Shown: positions 6,653 to 7,448 of the stretch, piece after piece
Position numbering within the stretch: the stretch's first letter is position 1
Layout: every line of letters starts with the position of its first letter
From: Anaerolineaceae bacterium
GTDB taxonomy: Bacteria; Chloroflexota; Anaerolineae; Anaerolineales; Anaerolineaceae
DNA length: 7,448 nucleotides
Direction of reading: 5' to 3'
NCBI GenBank assembly: GCA_021107195.1
Contig: JAIOTF010000417.1
Location: forward strand, 1-7,448
Position numbers and translations under genes: made by a program
The notes under the pieces: model-generated
What the model saw: the letters and a program-made list of their open reading frames with translations, nothing else
Database searches by the model: none
Told to the model about the DNA's origin: nothing

Positions 6653-6691
6653 AAACTTCCCGCAGGGTGGATTATTCCATGCGGGAGGTTT
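6653..6691. terminator. Hairpin terminator between convergent ecfT and the S-component gene
   Basis: Bases 6653-6664 (ending CTTCCCGCA) pair with 6680-6691 (beginning TGCGGGAGG) over 12 positions with one G-T pair. A smaller TGGA/TCCA hairpin (6668-6679) sits inside the loop. On the minus strand the stem is followed by a run of six T (complement of 6650-6655; part of it can pair), making a strong intrinsic terminator for the S-component gene. On the plus strand the trailing T run is short (6689-6691), so it is weaker for ecfT. Confidence 0.8.
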
Positions 6692-6711
6692 CGTTTCTGA
6701 TAATCAGTGCT

Positions 6712-7269
6712 TTACAGGTCGGCGCCTTCTTTTTTGCCAATGCGGATGCGCCGCCAGGCAGCCACCACGGCCAGCGTGAGCACCGCCGAAGCTGCTGCTT
6801 CGGGCAGCCCGTTGGCGATCACAATTCCCGGCAGAATTGCCCAGGGCACGTATCCCAGCAGGCCGATCACGCCCAGCACGAGGACAGTATTGGTCAGGCT
6901 GCCCGCGATCCCGGCCGTGATCAGTGCCGGAACCTGCCAGCGGGATAGGGCTTTCCAGACATAATATGCCACAGGGCCAATGAACAGCCGCGGCAGAACC
7001 GCCAGCAGGGGATTGGTGAACCATACATCCGTCGGCCCCGTGGGGGCAATCGCCGCCTGCAGCATGCTGAACAGTCCAAAGATCAAGCCAATGATCGCAC
7101 CAACGATCGGCCCCTCTAATATAGCGCCAATGATGGCCGGTATATGCATCACGGTCAGGGACGCGCCGCTGAACCAGGGAATGAAGCCCAGTCGGGTCAG
7201 CCCCAGCACAACAGAAATGGCGCCCAAAACACCTGTGATCGCAATTTTTCTCGTTCGTTCCTGAGACAT
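6712..7269 (-). CDS. ECF transporter S component (substrate-binding membrane protein)
   Basis: This 185-residue, very hydrophobic protein has about six membrane segments, the size and shape of ECF S components (PF12822-like). The first helix carries small-residue spacing (GVLGA at residues 13-17), comparable to the AxxxA motif used to contact EcfT. The segment RLGFIPW, then TVMHIPAIIGAILEGP and GLIFGLFS resembles PanT/HmpT-type S components that bind pantothenate or related vitamins, but the substrate cannot be fixed by eye. The short C-terminus is basic, then acidic (RRIRIGKKEGADL). The ATG at 7269 is chosen because GGAGG lies 7 nt upstream; an in-frame TTG at 7275 would leave too little spacing. 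The gene is convergent with the adjacent fused EcfA and EcfT, which probably energise it, and it is controlled by a separate promoter. Transcription ends at the shared hairpin. Confidence 0.88.
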   Translation of the reverse strand: MSQERTRKIAITGVLGAISVVLGLTRLGFIPWFSGASLTVMHIPAIIGAILEGPIVGAIIGLIFGLFSMLQAAIAPTGPTDVWFTNPLLAVLPRLFIGPVAYYVWKALSRWQVPALITAGIAGSLTNTVLVLGVIGLLGYVPWAILPGIVIANGLPEAAASAVLTLAVVAAWRRIRIGKKEGADL

Positions 7270-7294
7270 ATCCAAACCTCCAGTTTTCAGGTTT

Positions 7295-7308
7295 AATGCT
7301 AAAGCATT
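7295..7308. promoter_or_regulatory. 14-bp palindrome over the S-gene -10 element and start point; possible operator
   Basis: AATGCT (7295-7300) and its exact reverse complement AGCATT (7303-7308) are separated by two A bases. The palindrome overlaps the last three bases of the -10 element and the predicted transcription start near 7299 of the S-component gene. Such a place suits a repressor site. No regulator gene or second copy is in the window, so function is inferred from position only. Confidence 0.35.
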
Positions 7309-7314
7309 TTATCA
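7306..7314 (-). promoter_or_regulatory. Extended -10 promoter of the S-component gene
   Basis: On the minus strand the bases are TGATAAAAT, an extended -10 element with TAAAAT (5 of 6). No -35 is seen at normal spacing; that position (about 7329-7334) falls inside the neighbouring insertion sequence and reads GCGTAA. The leader to the ATG would be about 30 nt, too short for a riboswitch. Confidence 0.5.
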
Positions 7315-7322
7315 CGGGAAGC

Positions 7323-7448
7323 CAGGGCTTACGCATGAAAAAAAGGATAAAATGACATAAAAAGTATGGAGAGAAGATGTCAGCGCCCAAAACCCTGAAA
7401 GAGAGTTTCGAAGACTTACCAGACCCACGGATAGAGAAAAAGACAGCC
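7323..7448 (+). mobile_element. Left end of an ISAs1-family insertion sequence (partial)
   Basis: The transposase start at 7377 is of the ISAs1 type. About 54 nt upstream the sequence begins CAGGGCTTACGCATGAAAA, which looks like an IS terminal inverted repeat; ends beginning CAGGG are, as I recall, usual in this family. The boundary at 7323 is therefore an estimate. The other end lies beyond the window, so neither the inverted repeat partner nor the target duplication can be checked. The element sits about 9 nt upstream of the S-component extended -10 element. Confidence 0.55.
7377..7448 (+). CDS. ISAs1-family transposase, N-terminal 24 codons (partial)
   Basis: From ATG at 7377 the frame is open to the window edge. 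It contains ESFEDLPDPRIEKKTA, matching the highly conserved start of ISAs1-family (DDE, DUF4338-independent) transposases, where a F-x-D-L-P-D-P-R motif opens the transposase-associated N-terminal domain. The catalytic DDE residues lie outside the window, so it cannot be said whether the gene is intact. GGAGAG at 7368-7373 is a good ribosome binding site. A TAAAAT at 7348-7353 could be a -10 element inside the IS, with no matching -35. Confidence 0.75.
   Translation, partial: MSAPKTLKESFEDLPDPRIEKKTA

Noticed and set aside
5685..6779. Plus-strand 364-codon frame overlapping ecfT
   Set aside because: It is a shadow frame: ecfT in the other frame has family motifs, coupling overlap and membrane segments, while this one is rich in A, G, R and P with no domain.
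6704..7390. Minus-strand 228-codon frame over the S-component gene
   Set aside because: It is a shadow of the S-component gene and runs through the IS end and the promoter; it has a low-complexity C/H/R/W-rich composition.
1..7448. CRISPR array, tRNA, rRNA or defence/antiphage system
   Set aside because: I saw no regularly spaced direct repeats, no tRNA-like cloverleaf and no rRNA segments on either strand; every recognisable gene belongs to signalling, sugar metabolism, transport or an insertion sequence.

Overview
The window is a chromosomal segment from a bacterium of slightly GC-rich composition. The gene style suggests a Chloroflexota (Anaerolineae-like) genome: an Rcp1-type response regulator beside a REC-GAF protein, a fused double-ATPase ECF module and an ISAs1-type insertion sequence. 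This placement is inference from protein character and cannot be proven from the window. No unambiguously novel system is visible. Most of the window is ordinary metabolism and transport, with interesting damage at both edges.

Left part (1-1370). A minus-strand signalling gene runs off the left edge. Its N-terminus is a complete receiver domain followed by most of a GAF domain. Just upstream, and overlapping its start by 8 nt, lies the C-terminal third of a second, Rcp1-like response regulator. It has lost its phosphoacceptor half and changed several conserved residues, so it is called a pseudogene. Beyond it is roughly 400 nt without a convincing gene, holding a perfect hairpin, a short palindrome and a very good extended -10 element. 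This looks like a dispersed repeat or insertion scar.

Middle part (1371-3902). Two single genes lie on the plus strand. The first is a stand-alone SIS-domain protein related to the isomerase half of GlmS, probably an amino-sugar-phosphate isomerase or deaminase. The second is a CaCA-family cation/Ca2+ exchanger with both alpha repeats, preceded by two overlapping sigma70-type promoters and followed by a strong intrinsic terminator. A weakly supported 81-codon ORF with a good ribosome binding site lies between them.

Right part (4019-7314). A complete energy-coupling-factor (ECF) vitamin/micronutrient uptake module is present. A fused EcfA1-EcfA2 ATPase and EcfT overlap by 4 nt on the plus strand. 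A convergent minus-strand gene encodes an S (substrate-binding) component and shares a hairpin terminator region with ecfT. Two ATPase domains, one coupling protein and one S protein are the parts needed for a working importer. The substrate is not determined; PF12822-type (PanT/HmpT-like) features are seen.

Right edge (about 7323-7448). The start of an ISAs1-family insertion sequence is present, with the first 24 codons of its transposase. It lies only a few bases upstream of the S-component -10 element, so it probably replaced the original upstream promoter region. A 14-bp palindrome covers the S-gene -10 element and the predicted transcription start.
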